A DNA stretch of 48,133 bases from Serratia sp. M24T3. GTDB taxonomy: Bacteria; Pseudomonadota; Gammaproteobacteria; Enterobacterales; Enterobacteriaceae. Below the pieces are notes generated by a model, which worked only from the letters and a program-made list of their open reading frames with translations, ran no database searches and was not told the DNA's origin. The DNA lies in NCBI RefSeq assembly GCF_000257645.1, contig NZ_AJHJ01000037.1, positions 1-48,133 on the forward strand. Reading direction: 5' to 3'. Position 1 is the stretch's first letter, and each line of letters starts with the position of its first letter. Of this stretch, positions 47,774-48,133 are shown piece after piece. The translations under genes and the position numbers were made by a program.

Positions 47774-48133
47774 ATGTCCTCTCGTAAAGAGCTTGCGAAC
47801 GCTATCCGCGCACTCAGCATGGACGCCGTGCAGAAAGCAAATTCCGGCCACCCCGGTGCCCCAATGGGCATGGCCGACATCGCCGAAGTCCTGTGGCGCG
47901 ATTATATGAACCACAACCCGACCAACCCGCACTGGGCTGACCGCGACCGCTTCGTGCTGTCAAACGGTCACGGCTCGATGCTGATTTACAGCCTGCTGCA
48001 CCTCACCGGCTACGATTTGCCAATCACCGAGCTGGAAAACTTCCGTCAGCTGCACTCAAAAACTCCGGGCCACCCGGAGTACGGCTACACCGCTGGCGTT
48101 GAAACCACCACCGGCCCGCTGGGTCAGGGTATT
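47774..48133 (+). CDS. tktB: Transketolase (TktB), 5' part, cut by window end
   Basis: The first 120 codons of a transketolase from ATG 47774, 16 bp after tal[29 protein letters not shown] includes the conserved histidine of [11 protein letters not shown], then [15 protein letters not shown] and the GHPEYG...TTTGPLGQG thiamine-diphosphate-enzyme region. The order talA-tktB matches E. coli. The remaining ~545 residues lie outside the window. Confidence 0.95.
   Translation, partial: MSSRKELANAIRALSMDAVQKANSGHPGAPMGMADIAEVLWRDYMNHNPTNPHWADRDRFVLSNGHGSMLIYSLLHLTGYDLPITELENFRQLHSKTPGHPEYGYTAGVETTTGPLGQGI

Overview
The window reads as chromosomal DNA of a gammaproteobacterium of the order Enterobacterales, probably a plant- or soil-associated Yersiniaceae relative (Rahnella/Serratia-like; the genus is an inference). 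The core genes follow the E. coli K-12 order lysV ... yfeR-yfeH-ypeB-ligA-zipA-cysZ-cysK-ptsHI-crr ... cysM-cysAWTP ... yfeY-yfeZ-ypeA-amiA-hemF ... talA-tktB, with accessory segments between these blocks.

1-15,500, accessory region after tRNA-Lys: the tRNA gene is followed by a 100-bp duplication of its own 3' end plus terminator. Next come two and a half tandem copies of a ~730-bp non-coding unit, each carrying a long imperfect inverted repeat. Then follows a six-gene operon (GATase1-like protein, sugar-type ABC importer, M20 amidohydrolase) behind a pair of LacI-type operator-like palindromes. An AT-rich patch holds an HTH regulator overlapping a VUT-family transporter, and a Ner/Nlp regulator. 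The region ends with a microcompartment-free ethanolamine set (eat-eutB-eutC) and a nucleotidyltransferase-like gene.

15,500-38,700, core: yfeR/yfeH, ypeB, ligA, zipA, the cysteine genes (cysZ, cysK, cysM and the sulfate/thiosulfate importer cysPTWA), the phosphotransferase genes ptsH-ptsI-crr, a CpxAR-like two-component pair between crr and cysM, yfeY, yfeZ, a YgiW/YdeI-type OB-fold protein, ypeA, amiA, hemF and yaiI.

38,800-46,600, plant-sugar-acid catabolism: a SorC-type regulator, apnO, oiaC, lerI, lerK, an MFS importer and a divergent derI match the described route D-apionate -> 3-oxo-isoapionate -> L-erythrulose -> L-erythrulose-1-P -> D-erythrulose-4-P -> D-erythrose-4-P. The kinase gene lerK carries a frameshift, so the route may be broken in this strain or the base call may be wrong. 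The end product, erythrose 4-phosphate, is a substrate of the enzymes encoded immediately downstream, talA and tktB (tktB is cut by the window end).
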